From Verrucomicrobiota bacterium (GTDB lineage Bacteria; Verrucomicrobiota; Verrucomicrobiia; Limisphaerales; UBA11320): a DNA stretch of 64,000 nt. Below the pieces are notes generated by a model that searched no databases, was not told where the DNA came from, and saw only the letters and a program-made list of their open reading frames with translations. The translations under genes and the position numbers were made by a program. Where the stretch lies: assembly GCA_016199985.1 (NCBI GenBank), contig JACQFQ010000043.1, forward strand, positions 217,922 through 281,921. Direction: 5' to 3'. Positions 8,701 through 17,680 of this stretch are shown here, piece after piece (positions within the stretch are counted from its first letter, which is position 1; every line of letters starts with the position of its first letter).

Positions 8701-11343
8701 CCGGCGGGCCTTTTTGCCAACGGCAACAGCAGCGGCGGCATCTTCAACCAGGGCCGCCTGGACCTGCGCAACTGCACGCTGCTCAGCAACTCCTGCCCGG
8801 GCAGCGTTGGTTTCGCCGGCGCCCTCGGTAACTACGGCGGTGACCTGCGATTGACGAATTGCACCCTCACGTTCAACAACGCCGGGATTGCCGGAGCGAT
8901 TTACAGCTACCTTGGGCCATGCGCGCTGAGCCATTGCACGATCGTGAGCAATACGGCCTCCGTCGAGATTGGCGGCGTCGCCACGGAATCCAGCCCGTTG
9001 TCGCTGACGCATGCCTTGCTCGCCAACCCGGGGAAGGATCTGCGCCAAACAACCGCCACGATCACCTCGGGTGGCTACAATCTGGTGGCGGACGGCTCCG
9101 GCAGCGGCCTCATCGATGGCGCGAACGGCGATCACGTCGGTACGACCGCCACGCCGATCAATCCGCGTCTCGGCCCGTTGCAAGATAACGGCGGACCGAC
9201 GCTCACTCACCTGCCGCTGGCCGGCAGTCCGGCGATCGATTCCGGCAACCCTTCCTTCGTCGGCCTGGGTCTCGCCGATCAACGCGGCTTCCCACGCGTG
9301 GCCAGCGGGCGCATTGACATCGGCGCGGTCGAGAACTGTCTGGCGCTCCATTATCCGGTCGCGGATTCCACCCTGGTCGATGTCAGCGGCAGCTCCACCG
9401 CGACCTTGCAGGGGGCTGGCGTGCCCTTGTTCGGATTCAACCGGTTCTCCCAAGGCAACCAGTCCCTGGGCCTGAATGATCCGTTGGATGTCGCCCACAA
9501 TTACTATCGCCTCCGCACGGCGACGCCCGACAACTCGGTCCGCGATCTCGGCTTCAGAGGCGACTTCACCGTGTCGGTCTGGGTCTGGAACCGGGGTGGC
9601 GCCACCGCCAACGGCTGGAAGGTCATCCTCGGGTTGAGCGGCAACGCTGGCGGTCCGGATTCGCCGGTGTTCGGCCTCTACAACGGCAGGCTCTACCTCT
9701 CCTATTGGGGCAATGATTTACCCGGCGTCCGCGTGATTGCGCCCTCCACGTGGACCCACGTGGCGTGGACCTACGATTCGCATGGCGGTCAGATTGGCTT
9801 ATATGTCAATGGCCAGCTCGACGCCTCGACGGTGGGCCATGCCCACGCCCCGCGGGATGCCGATCTGCTCGTCGGATTCAGCGAGGCGTTGGCGGGTTCG
9901 TACTTCCAAGGGGCCCTGGATGATCTCGCGATCTACTGCCAGGCGCTGCCGCCGAATCAAATCGCGGCCCTGGCCGCCAACGCCGCGCCTGATCGTGTGT
10001 TGCCGACTGCCGTGCTGACGCCGTCGCTCGCCGCGGCCGGCCCGTGTAACTGGTCGGTGCGGGAGATCTACGCCCACACCAATGATCCCGTGGTGATGCC
10101 CTACGACCTCCCGAGCGCGCTGTATGTCGCCAGCTCGACCCAGTTCGCCAAGGTCACCAATTATTTCAGCGAAGTCATCAACCGCTCGGATCCGGACACG
10201 AATCCCGGTGGCGCAGGCCTGTTCGGTGGCGACCTGCCCTATGCTTCCAACAACCGCACGCCCCAGGGGTTGCTCAACGCGGACGACAATTACTTCGTGC
10301 TGGCCGCGCGGACGACGGTCCAGATTGCCGATGAGGATGATTATACCTTCGGTTTCAATACCGACGACGGCGGGCAACTGCGGGTGCTGGGCGCGCAGTT
10401 CCTCAGTTCGACGAGCCTCGACCAGGCAGGCTACGTGAACCCGGCGAACCCGGCGCACTCAGGCGACACGTTACGTTATCCGGGCAACCGGCCGCCAGGC
10501 GCCACGCTGGGAGTCACGCATCTGAAGCCCGGCGCCTATGATGTCGAGTTCATCGATTGGGAATTGGGCGGGGGCAGTTCGTCGGAGGTGTTCGGCGCGC
10601 GGGGCGCCCGCAACTCGCTGGCGACTCCATCGCTGGCGTTGTTCAACAGCGGTGTCAACAACGCGGGTCTGCCGCTGGCGGCCGCGGCCATTGATCCCCA
10701 TTACAAGTTGGTGGCGAATCCGGACGGCGGATCGCCGAATGCGTTCGTTCACCAACTTCCACTTCCCGGTTGGGTGCCCAACACGCCACAGTCCCAATGG
10801 ATCGCGCCGCGGGACTGGACCCAGTTCGGAATCATTGGCAGCTATACGTATCGCCTCGTCATCGACCTCACGGGCCGTGATGTGCGGGCGGTGCGTTTAA
10901 CCGGGCGCTGGGCCGCGGACGACCTCGCCGAGATCCGTGTCAACGGCGCGGTCACCGGCCAGCAGAATGTGAATCTATGGCATGACTGGACGCCGTTTTC
11001 GCTCAGCGCGGTCAACGCCAACTTCGTGCGCGGCGAGAACACGATTGACTTCGTGGTGGTGAACACCGGTTCGTGGAACGGGCTGCGGGTGGAGTTCCTA
11101 GGCGTAACGGCGCCGCAGGATGGCTTCCAGCTGCTGACGCCAAGCACGTTCCTGCGGCCCCTGCTGCAAATCAGCCAGATCTCGATGACGCAGGTGAAGG
11201 TCAACTGGACCCCTGTGAGCGGTTGCCAGCAGTTGCAGACCGCGCCGACCGTGAGCGGTCCGTGGGTGACGGCGCCGGGCGCGGTCAGTGGCCAGGTGTT
11301 CCCGACCGGTGGCGCCCATCGCTTCTTCCGCGTCGTGCAGTAA
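5782..11343 (+). CDS. Giant secreted multidomain protein (LamG, duplicated beta-helix, Ig-like, lectin-like, PA14-like)
   Basis: A 1853-residue exported protein. A signal peptide (residues 1-29, ending LTVSA) precedes a LamG/concanavalin-like domain (about 30-235). A parallel beta-helix follows (about 246-575), then a legume-lectin-like sandwich (about 606-813) and an Ig-like module (about 814-872, YQWYKDDLALAG). A second beta-helix (about 874-1187) is clearly a duplicate of the first (both have GSLR.A, DVITFA, SGEGA.RVFR, LDSLT.SNG). A second LamG domain (about 1190-1407), a PA14-like region (about 1456-1606) and a jelly-roll-like C-terminus complete it. Family knowledge points to surface attachment or polysaccharide binding; no catalytic site is evident. 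It appears monocistronic, with no strong RBS, and is followed by a long hairpin. Confidence 0.9.
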   Translation: MSTQLFHLRSTLLPLACATLLGVPLTVSAAVVQWDFNGNLAPTLGSSDLAPGFAAPAGAAGVSFTTATIAGQSAQVASFTRGTWLRLTHGLPPNGGGSFLNKYTLIMDVMFPSRPAGLFTALFQTSPVNANDAEWFLNPAGALGVSGVYGGSVPNGAWRRLALVVDSGAGTATSYVDGVQVATTGGATPDGRWSLSATALLFADDTQESAAGLVNSAQLRDEALTGPAIAALGGPSAAGVPPPVSPIVTTLADSGPGSLRQAILVASARPGADVITFASGLSGGLIRLTSAQFDINDVSGPVTITAAGLPGGVTISGEGAHRVFRIAAGSVVALDSLTVSNGLGTAGFLPGNGGGGAYSEGTLILNNCAFVRNTVPPASGNISLGGAVSSYHGTLAVTNCTFALNSIQAAATAYGGAIVANASTLLFRHCTIVSNTATGGSGGNGGGILTDGGSVQLGHTIIAGNIGSLAPDVGLISGATGTSQGYNLLGNGTGSSGFVNGVNGDQVGTGASVINPRLGSLQNNGGPTPTMEFYPNSPAFNMGNPAFTGSPLTDQRGVPRVVCGRIDIGAVELRDPALALAPLTNGSVCVPGQTLTFRQDLVYSSPSAVFVNNFNGAVPAGMTLTGNAAIDGGYLKLTSASLGQQGRATLDDFAAGQPVAEFTATFKASLFGGTTPPADGFSFSLAPSPAPDFSAGAAEEGVDAGLSVTFDTFDNFRGEAPAVGVKWNGAFIAQVAFQASQSPVLVDPIAAQRNVVIQLHPNGTLDVRYGNAVLFDHLPTPYAPIAGGQWVLGGRTGGLSDNQWIDDLRIEVPPTSCPIAYQWYKDDLALAGKITETLVVPSAGPADSGVYCVVAAGCCNRLTNCVSIAIGSANPVVANVNDSGAGSLRNALLLAAACPGPDVITFAPALSGQVIRLTSAELLIDDASGPLTITATNLPNGVVLSGEGARRVFRVGAGSTVTLDSLTISNGFAPAGLFANGNSSGGIFNQGRLDLRNCTLLSNSCPGSVGFAGALGNYGGDLRLTNCTLTFNNAGIAGAIYSYLGPCALSHCTIVSNTASVEIGGVATESSPLSLTHALLANPGKDLRQTTATITSGGYNLVADGSGSGLIDGANGDHVGTTATPINPRLGPLQDNGGPTLTHLPLAGSPAIDSGNPSFVGLGLADQRGFPRVASGRIDIGAVENCLALHYPVADSTLVDVSGSSTATLQGAGVPLFGFNRFSQGNQSLGLNDPLDVAHNYYRLRTATPDNSVRDLGFRGDFTVSVWVWNRGGATANGWKVILGLSGNAGGPDSPVFGLYNGRLYLSYWGNDLPGVRVIAPSTWTHVAWTYDSHGGQIGLYVNGQLDASTVGHAHAPRDADLLVGFSEALAGSYFQGALDDLAIYCQALPPNQIAALAANAAPDRVLPTAVLTPSLAAAGPCNWSVREIYAHTNDPVVMPYDLPSALYVASSTQFAKVTNYFSEVINRSDPDTNPGGAGLFGGDLPYASNNRTPQGLLNADDNYFVLAARTTVQIADEDDYTFGFNTDDGGQLRVLGAQFLSSTSLDQAGYVNPANPAHSGDTLRYPGNRPPGATLGVTHLKPGAYDVEFIDWELGGGSSSEVFGARGARNSLATPSLALFNSGVNNAGLPLAAAAIDPHYKLVANPDGGSPNAFVHQLPLPGWVPNTPQSQWIAPRDWTQFGIIGSYTYRLVIDLTGRDVRAVRLTGRWAADDLAEIRVNGAVTGQQNVNLWHDWTPFSLSAVNANFVRGENTIDFVVVNTGSWNGLRVEFLGVTAPQDGFQLLTPSTFLRPLLQISQISMTQVKVNWTPVSGCQQLQTAPTVSGPWVTAPGAVSGQVFPTGGAHRFFRVVQ

Positions 11344-11353
11344 ACCCGGTCTC

Positions 11354-11390
11354 CAGCGCGTCCCTGCCAATCCGGGCGGGGGACGCGCTG
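11354..11390 (+). terminator. Strong hairpin after the giant surface protein
   Basis: A perfect 11-bp stem, CAGCGCGTCCC paired with GGGACGCGCTG, with a 15-nt loop starts 10 nt after the stop codon. No T-tract follows, so it is either a non-canonical terminator or an mRNA 3'-end stabiliser. The next 200 bases (11391-11595) hold nothing I can assign. Confidence 0.5.
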
Positions 11391-11595
11391 CCGATCGCAA
11401 ATCCGCGCTCCGCCGCCGGCCGCGCACGGCGCGTCCCCACCAGGTCGCGCCCAGCGCTTCGGCGCCGCGTGGTCGACTTCCGGCGGTAGGGCGCTCATTT
11501 TTGTGTCATCCTTGTCTTTGGCTTGCCAAGGAACAGTCAACCCTCGCCAATCCTCGTGAAGCCATTCCCCGCGCAAAGACTAGAGTTGCCATGTG

Positions 11596-11769
11596 ATGAA
11601 AACGAAACTTCCACCACTCACCATCCTCCTTGTCGCAGCAGCGGGACTTTTCGTGGGCATCGCCTAGACGAAGCGCAACCGCGCGGCCACGGAGTTTATG
11701 CGCGACAAACTCGAATTGTCGCGGCGTGTTCCGCGACAAGCAGGCACGTTTCAATCCGACAATGAATGA
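11596..11769 (+). pseudogene. Small membrane-protein ORF interrupted by an in-frame amber codon
   Basis: The frame starts MKTKLPPLTILLVAAAGLFV, a single hydrophobic helix, then meets TAG at 11665-11667. It continues in the same frame with a basic, coding-like tail (TKRNRAATEFMRDKLELSRR) to a TGA at 11767-11769. That stop overlaps the ATG of the next gene (ATGA), the same coupling used further along this operon. This suggests a 57-codon gene whose TAG is a recent nonsense mutation, a sequencing error or a readthrough site. As it stands only a 23-residue hydrophobic peptide would be made. Confidence 0.5.
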
Positions 11770-12278
11770 GTCACCGACAACGTCTCGCTGAAGCCGGAAA
11801 GACCTTTATGAACACCGTGAACGAAGCCATCGCCAATCATGCCTTTTTCCACGGGATGAAGGCCGAGCATCTCTCTCTTCTGACCGACGGCGCAAACGCC
11901 GTTCAGTTCAAAGTCGGTGATCTGCTGTTTCACGAAGGCGATCCGGCCAACCAATTGTACTTGCTTGAGAGCGGCATAATCGCCCTGGAGGCGCGCGAAC
12001 CGGGCAACGGCGCGACCTTGCTGCAAACGCTTGGAGCCGGCGACGTGCTGGGTTGGTCGTGGCTGTTTCCGCCTTTTACGTGGCACTCCCAAGCGAGAAC
12101 CATCGAGCCAACGAAGGCCATCGCCCTGAATGGGGCGCATTTGCTCGTCACCGCCGAACGCAATCACGATTTCGGCTACGAGCTGATGAAGCGCGTGGCC
12201 CAGGTCGTCATTCACCGGTTGCAAGCCACGCGCAAGGAACTCCTGGCGCTGCAAATCGAGTCAGCGCTTGAAGGATGA
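11766..12278 (+). CDS. Stand-alone cyclic-nucleotide-binding (Crp-like sensory) protein
   Basis: A 170-residue protein with one CNB domain, about residues 25-145: FHGMKAEHLSLL, FKVGDLLFHEGDPANQLYLL, then LGAGDVLGWSWLF as the region of the phosphate-binding cassette. There is no C-terminal helix-turn-helix, so it is not a DNA-binding Crp/Fnr regulator. It may be a regulatory subunit. It is the first intact gene of an overlapping operon with PEP synthase and a GNAT-containing acyl-CoA synthetase. In some bacteria the acetyltransferase Pat carries a fused CNB domain and responds to cAMP, so this protein may do the same job in trans (inference). A start at Met 15 (11808) is also possible. Confidence 0.85.
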   Translation: MSHRQRLAEAGKTFMNTVNEAIANHAFFHGMKAEHLSLLTDGANAVQFKVGDLLFHEGDPANQLYLLESGIIALEAREPGNGATLLQTLGAGDVLGWSWLFPPFTWHSQARTIEPTKAIALNGAHLLVTAERNHDFGYELMKRVAQVVIHRLQATRKELLALQIESALEG

Positions 12279-12294
12279 CGGAAGACCTCAATTT

Positions 12295-14790
12295 ATGGCA
12301 ACCACGACGAATCCCTCAAAAACCAAAGCGCCGCCACGCGCGACTGGAGACGCCACGAAACTCGAACCAGCCTCCAGCGCCCCGCCGCATTTCATCAAAA
12401 GGTTCGCCGACATCACCATCGACGACGTGCCTATTGTTGGCGGGAAGAACGCATCGCTCGGCGAGATGCGCCGGGAATTGACGCCGAAGGGCGTGAAAGT
12501 GCCGGATGGGTTTGCCATCACGGCAGAGGCATACCGGCATTTTCTGCGAGAGGCGGGGCTGGAGGAACAGATTCGCCAGACGCTCACTGGTCTCGACACC
12601 GGCGACGTGCAGGAGTTGCGCCAGCGCGGCGGCCTGATTCGTAGCCTCATTCTAGGGGCTTCGCTCCCACGCGAGTTGGAGCAGACGATTATCGCCGCCT
12701 ACGATGCGCTCAAGGGTCGGCAGGTTCACCCAGTGGACGTCGCCGTGCGGTCGAGCGCGACGGCGGAGGATCTGCCGGACGCCAGTTTCGCCGGGCAGCA
12801 GGAGACGTATCTCAACGTCCAGGGACATCTCGAACTGATCACCGCCTGTTTGCGCTGTTTCGCCTCGCTGTTCACCGACCGAGCCATCAGCTACCGGGTG
12901 GATAAGGGCTTCGACCATCTTAAGATTGCGCTGTCCATCGGCGTGCAGAAGATGGTGCGCGCGGATCTCGCCAGCAGCGGCGTCATGTTCACGCTCGACA
13001 CCGAGACGGGTTTCCGCGACGTGGTGCTGATCAACGCCGCCTATGGCCTCGGCGAGAACGTGGTGCAAGGCTCGGTGAATCCGGACGAATACTACGTCTT
13101 CAAACCCACACTGAAGACTGGCCACCGGCCCATCCTCCAGAAAATCGTCGGCACGAAGGAATTCAAGCTCGTCTATGACATCGGTGGCGGAAAGATGGTG
13201 AAGAACGTTCCCGTGCCGCCCGGAGACCGCGCGAAGTTCGCCATCAACGAGGACGAGATTCTCCAACTCGCGCGCTGGGCCTGTCTCATTGAGGAGCACT
13301 ACTCCGCCAAGCGGGGCCAGCCCACGCCGATGGACATCGAGTGGGCCAAGGATGGTCGCACCGGCGAGATGTTCATCGTTCAGGCGCGACCCGAGACTGT
13401 GCAATCGAGAAAATCCGTCAAAGTCGCCGAATCCTACAAGCTCAAGCAACATGGCCCGGTGCTCGTCACTGGCCGCAGCGTTGGTGAGAAGATTGCGACT
13501 GGCCCGGTGCGCGTCATCAAGAGTGCGCAGTTCATCGGTCAGTTCAAGGAAGGTGAAGTGCTGGTAACCGACAAGACAGACCCTGACTGGGAACCCATCA
13601 TGAAGAAGGCCGCGGCCATCGTGACCAATCGCGGCGGGCGCACCTGTCACGCCGCCATCGTCAGCCGCGAACTCGGGGTCCCGGCCATTGTCGGCACGGA
13701 GCATGGCACAGAGTTGCTCAAGGATGGGCAGACAGTGACCGTGAGTTGCGCCGAGGGCGACACGGGGTTCGTGTATGACGGGCGGCTTCAGTTCGATGTG
13801 CGGCGCACGAACGTGGAAAACCTCAGCAGGCCTGACACCAAAGTGATGATGAACGTGGGAAACCCGGAAGAGGCGTTCTCCCTCAGCTTCATCCCAAATG
13901 ACGGCGTCGGCCTCGCCCGTGAGGAGTTTATCATCAGCAACTACATCAAGGTGCACCCGCTGGCGTTGGTGAACTACGAGGGCTTGGAAGCCGGCCCGGT
14001 GAAGCAGCGGATCCACGACCTCACGATTGGCTACGCGGACAAACCGCAGTTCTTCGTGGACAAGCTCGCCCACGGCGTCGCCATGCTCGCCGCGGCGTTC
14101 TACCCCAAGGACGTCATCCTCCGCCTAAGCGACTTTAAAACGAACGAATATGCGAACCTCGTCGGCGGAAAAGCGTACGAACCCGCCGAAGAGAACCCGA
14201 TGATCGGCTTCCGGGGCGCAAGCCGGTATTACAACCCGCGTTACCAAGCCGGATTTGCGCTCGAATGTCGCGCGGTGAAAAAGGTTCGGGAGGAGATGGG
14301 CCTCACCAACCTCAAGCTGATGATTCCCTTCTGCCGCACCGTCGAGGAAGGCCGCCGTGTGCAAGCCGAGATGGCGAAACACGGGCTTAAGCGCGGCGTG
14401 AACGGGCTGGAGCTTTACGTCATGTGCGAGATTCCGAGCAACGTCATCCTCGCCGAGGAGTTTGCCGAGATCTTTGACGGCTTCAGCATCGGCTCGAACG
14501 ATCTCACCCAGCTCATTCTCGGCGTGGACCGCGACAGCGAAATCGTCGCCCCAATCTTCGACGAGCGGAACGCCGCCGTTAAGAGAATGATTGCCCAGGT
14601 CATCGCCGTCTGTCGGGCGAAGAAGCGCAAAATAGGCATCTGCGGCCAGGCGCCGAGCGATTACCCGGACTTCGCGCAGTTCCTCGTCGAGCAAGGCATC
14701 GACAGCATCTCTCTGAATCCGGATACAGTCCTGAAAACGACGATGGCGATTCTGGAGAAGGAGAGGTCACAGCGGGTCAAAGCAAAATGA
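12295..14790 (+). CDS. ppsA: Phosphoenolpyruvate synthase (pyruvate, water dikinase)
   Basis: An 831-residue enzyme converting pyruvate, ATP and water to PEP, AMP and phosphate, the entry to gluconeogenesis. The N-terminal ATP-grasp domain has VGGKNASLGEM and VAVRSSATAEDLPDASFAGQ. The swivelling phosphohistidine domain has the catalytic His in GGRTCHAAIVSRELGVPA. The C-terminal TIM-barrel PEP domain has FMIGFRGASRYY-like and GSNDLTQLILGVDRD segments. The N-terminus is about 30 residues longer than usual. I use the ATG at 12295, preceded by GGAAG; a TTG at 12268 overlapping the previous gene is possible. Its stop overlaps the next start (ATGA), so translation is probably coupled to the acyl-CoA synthetase/acetyltransferase. 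Confidence 0.95.
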   Translation: MATTTNPSKTKAPPRATGDATKLEPASSAPPHFIKRFADITIDDVPIVGGKNASLGEMRRELTPKGVKVPDGFAITAEAYRHFLREAGLEEQIRQTLTGLDTGDVQELRQRGGLIRSLILGASLPRELEQTIIAAYDALKGRQVHPVDVAVRSSATAEDLPDASFAGQQETYLNVQGHLELITACLRCFASLFTDRAISYRVDKGFDHLKIALSIGVQKMVRADLASSGVMFTLDTETGFRDVVLINAAYGLGENVVQGSVNPDEYYVFKPTLKTGHRPILQKIVGTKEFKLVYDIGGGKMVKNVPVPPGDRAKFAINEDEILQLARWACLIEEHYSAKRGQPTPMDIEWAKDGRTGEMFIVQARPETVQSRKSVKVAESYKLKQHGPVLVTGRSVGEKIATGPVRVIKSAQFIGQFKEGEVLVTDKTDPDWEPIMKKAAAIVTNRGGRTCHAAIVSRELGVPAIVGTEHGTELLKDGQTVTVSCAEGDTGFVYDGRLQFDVRRTNVENLSRPDTKVMMNVGNPEEAFSLSFIPNDGVGLAREEFIISNYIKVHPLALVNYEGLEAGPVKQRIHDLTIGYADKPQFFVDKLAHGVAMLAAAFYPKDVILRLSDFKTNEYANLVGGKAYEPAEENPMIGFRGASRYYNPRYQAGFALECRAVKKVREEMGLTNLKLMIPFCRTVEEGRRVQAEMAKHGLKRGVNGLELYVMCEIPSNVILAEEFAEIFDGFSIGSNDLTQLILGVDRDSEIVAPIFDERNAAVKRMIAQVIAVCRAKKRKIGICGQAPSDYPDFAQFLVEQGIDSISLNPDTVLKTTMAILEKERSQRVKAK

Positions 14791-17567
14791 CATCAGCCGC
14801 ATCAACGCGTCCCGAACTCGTCCACGACGTCCTCCGCCACGCGCGGCGACGACCTCTCGACGCGTTGTTTGCCCCGCGCAATGTGGCACTGATCGGGGCG
14901 TCGGACAAGCCGGGCAGCGTTGGCAAGGCGCTTTTGCAGAATCTTCAGTTCCTCGACGGACGCGTGTTCCCTGTAAACCCGAAGCATCAGGTGATCGATG
15001 GCCTTCAAGCGTTCCCAGACGTCGCCAGTGTGCCGGAGAGAATCGATCTCGCCGTGATCGCCACGCCCGCTGCGACGGCGCCGGGCGTCATTCGCGATTG
15101 TGCGACGGCAGGGGTCCCCGCAGCCATCATCGTTTCCGCAGGTTTTCGGGAATGCGGGAAAGAGGGCGTCGAGCTGGAGCGGCAGTGTCTCGCCGAAGCG
15201 CGACGCGGCCAGATGCGCCTGCTCGGGCCCAACTGCCTCGGTCTGATGGCGCCACGCGCGCGGTTGAACGCGACCTTCGCCGAAGGCATCGCGAAACCGG
15301 GCGATGTTGCCTTTCTCAGCCAGAGCGGGGCGCTCTGCGCGGCGGTGCTCGACTGGAGTTTCCGCGAGAATGTCGGCTTCAGCGCGTTCGTTTCCGTTGG
15401 CTCCATGCTGGATACAGGCTGGGGCGATCTCATCACCTACCTCGGCGATGACCCGCACACGAAGAGCATCGTTTGTTACATGGAGTCGGTCGGCGACGCG
15501 CGCTCGTTCCTTTCCGCGGCTCGGGAGGTCGCGTTGACCAAGCCAATCGTCGTTCTCAAGGTTGGCCACACAGACGCGGCCGCAAAAGCCGCCGCCTCGC
15601 ATACCGGCGCGCTCACGGGCAGCGACGCCGTGCTGGACGCCGCGTTTCGACGAGCGGGTGTTCTGAGAGTTAACACGATTGGCGAGTTGTTCAACATGGC
15701 GGAATTGCTTTCCAAGCAGCCGCGCCCTCACGGCCCGCGTCTGGCCATCGTCACCAATGCCGGCGGACCCGGCGCGCTGGCCACGGATGCCCTTGTCGCC
15801 AGTGGCGGGCAATTGACCGCTTTATCTCAGGACACACGGGATGATCTTGACGCGCTTCTGCCCGCTCACTGGAGCCACGACAATCCCATCGACGTGCTGG
15901 GCGACGCCGACGCCGCGCGCTATGCGAAGGCCGTTGAATTGGCGATTCGCGACCCGCAATCCGATGGGGTGCTCGTAATCCTCACCCCGCAGGGCATGAC
16001 GGACGCGAAAGGGACCGCCGAGGCCATTCGGGCGAAGCAGACCATGAAGCCGTTGCTGGCAAGTTGGATGGGTGGCGCCGGCGTGGACGCCGCGAAAGGA
16101 GTTCTTAACGCCGCCGGCATCGCGACTTTTGATTATCCGGACACGGCAGCGCGCGCCTTCGCCTTGATGTGGCGATACAGCGACAATCTTCGCGCGCTCT
16201 ACGAAACGCCGACGGTTGACCCCGAATCTGAACCCACAAGCGTGAGCGGTTCGTCTTCCACTGAACAGCGGGCGCTAACACCCGGTTGCAGCAAACCAGA
16301 GGCGGATGCTCTCATCGCCGCCGCCCGAAAAGCAGGGCGCACTCTCCTCACCGAAATTGAATCCAAGCGCCTCCTCTCCGCATACGGCATCCCAGCGAAT
16401 GAAACGGATGTCGCCTTCACCGAAGATGAAGCGGTGAAGCACGCGGAGAGGTTGGGCTTCCCTGTCGTCATCAAACTTTTCTCCGAGACGCTGACACATA
16501 AGGCCGACGTCGGAGGTGTGTGCCTGGATGTGCGCAACGCCGCGGGCGTGCGCCGCGCATGGACGCGGATCCACAGTTCGGTGAGCGAGAAAGCGGGCCG
16601 GGAGCACTTCCTCGGAGTGACGGTCCAGCCGATGGTGGCGCACGATGGCTGCGAACTCATCCTTGGCAGCAGCATCGATCCTCAGTTCGGCCCGGTCCTG
16701 CTCTTTGGCGCCGGCGGGCAGTTTGTGGAGGTTTTCCAGGATCGCGCACTCGGCCTGCCTCCACTCAACGCCACGCTCGCGCGACGATTGATGGAGCGAA
16801 CCAAGGTGTTCGCCGCGCTCAAAGGCGTGCGCGGGCGCAAGGCCGTTGACCTCGCCGCGCTCGAACAACTTCTTGTGCGCTTCAGCCAACTGGTGGCGGA
16901 GCAACGGTGGATTGCGGAGATCGACGTGAATCCACTGCTCGTTTCATCTGAACGAATGCTTTCACTCGATGCGCGCATCGTGCTGCACCCACCGAGTTGC
17001 CGCGAAGAAGAGTTGCCGCGCCTGGCTATTCGTCCTTATCCGGCGCGCTACATCAAGCCTTGGAAGCTGCGCGACGGCGCGTGGGCGACCATTCGCCCCA
17101 TTCGGCCGGAAGACGAGCCGCTCATGGTGAAGTTTCACCAAACACTCTCGGATCGCAGCGTCTATCTCCGATACTTCGCTCCATTGAAGCTCGACCGGCG
17201 CATCGCCCACGAACGCCTCAGCCGCATCTGCTTCGTCGATTACGACCGCGAGATGGTCTTGGTGGTGGAACGCCGCGACTCCAAAACGCAAGGAGCGGAA
17301 ATACTCGGGGTCGGTCGCCTCAGCAAGCTGCACGGCGCCAGTGAGGCCGAGTTCGCCCTGACCGTGAGCGATCAATGGCAGGGGCACGGACTTGGAACGC
17401 AGCTTCTCAAACTTCTCGTTGAGGTTGGCCGCGACGAGAAACTCGAACGCATCACCGCCACGATGCTCCATGAGAACCACGAGATGCAGCATGTGGCGCG
17501 CAAAGCCGGTTTCAAAGTTGAACTCATCCGGGGCGAAAATGAATATCGGGCTGAACTCATTCTATGA
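14787..17567 (+). CDS. ADP-forming acyl-CoA synthetase / GNAT acetyltransferase fusion (Pat-like)
   Basis: A 926-residue fusion. A CoA-binding Rossmann domain (about residues 25-150, VALIGASDKPGSVGKALLQN) precedes the succinyl-CoA-ligase-like region (about 160-460, SHTGALTGSD). An ATP-grasp domain follows (about 510-740) and a GNAT domain ends the protein (about 765-926, with the acetyl-CoA loop QWQGHGLGTQ). Proteins of this architecture include the lysine acetyltransferase Pat, which acetylates and inactivates acetyl-CoA synthetase; the synthetase part may be catalytically inactive or make acetyl-CoA. Together with ppsA and a CNB protein in one overlapping operon, it suggests cyclic-nucleotide-dependent control of carbon flow at pyruvate/PEP/acetyl-CoA (inference). 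In the synthetase part the expected active-site His is not something I can confirm. Confidence 0.92.
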   Translation: MTSAASTRPELVHDVLRHARRRPLDALFAPRNVALIGASDKPGSVGKALLQNLQFLDGRVFPVNPKHQVIDGLQAFPDVASVPERIDLAVIATPAATAPGVIRDCATAGVPAAIIVSAGFRECGKEGVELERQCLAEARRGQMRLLGPNCLGLMAPRARLNATFAEGIAKPGDVAFLSQSGALCAAVLDWSFRENVGFSAFVSVGSMLDTGWGDLITYLGDDPHTKSIVCYMESVGDARSFLSAAREVALTKPIVVLKVGHTDAAAKAAASHTGALTGSDAVLDAAFRRAGVLRVNTIGELFNMAELLSKQPRPHGPRLAIVTNAGGPGALATDALVASGGQLTALSQDTRDDLDALLPAHWSHDNPIDVLGDADAARYAKAVELAIRDPQSDGVLVILTPQGMTDAKGTAEAIRAKQTMKPLLASWMGGAGVDAAKGVLNAAGIATFDYPDTAARAFALMWRYSDNLRALYETPTVDPESEPTSVSGSSSTEQRALTPGCSKPEADALIAAARKAGRTLLTEIESKRLLSAYGIPANETDVAFTEDEAVKHAERLGFPVVIKLFSETLTHKADVGGVCLDVRNAAGVRRAWTRIHSSVSEKAGREHFLGVTVQPMVAHDGCELILGSSIDPQFGPVLLFGAGGQFVEVFQDRALGLPPLNATLARRLMERTKVFAALKGVRGRKAVDLAALEQLLVRFSQLVAEQRWIAEIDVNPLLVSSERMLSLDARIVLHPPSCREEELPRLAIRPYPARYIKPWKLRDGAWATIRPIRPEDEPLMVKFHQTLSDRSVYLRYFAPLKLDRRIAHERLSRICFVDYDREMVLVVERRDSKTQGAEILGVGRLSKLHGASEAEFALTVSDQWQGHGLGTQLLKLLVEVGRDEKLERITATMLHENHEMQHVARKAGFKVELIRGENEYRAELIL

Positions 17568-17680
17568 ACGCAGGAACGACCGTCCCGCTTCAAGGCTGGC
17601 TGGGCGCCGGAGCCGGCTTGCATCGCCCCGACCTCAATAGCGCAGTTCAACCCGCCAAAGGATTGAAGCGCGCTGCCTAA
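17564..17680 (+). CDS. Possible 38-residue ORF at operon end
   Basis: An ATG overlaps the stop of the preceding gene (ATGA, the spacing used elsewhere in this operon) and opens a 38-residue frame, MNAGTTVPLQGWLGAGAGLH and a basic end. It overlaps the convergent gene's stop by 4 bp. There is no homology I recognise, so it may be chance. Confidence 0.25.
   Translation: MNAGTTVPLQGWLGAGAGLHRPDLNSAVQPAKGLKRAA

Noticed and set aside
7897..9498. 533-codon minus-strand frame inside the giant surface protein
   Set aside because: Antisense shadow; composition is Arg/Gly-rich without domain motifs, while the + strand encodes repeats.
12652..14073. 473-codon minus-strand frame
   Set aside because: It is the reverse shadow of ppsA; high GC makes long antisense frames common. 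The + strand has all catalytic motifs.
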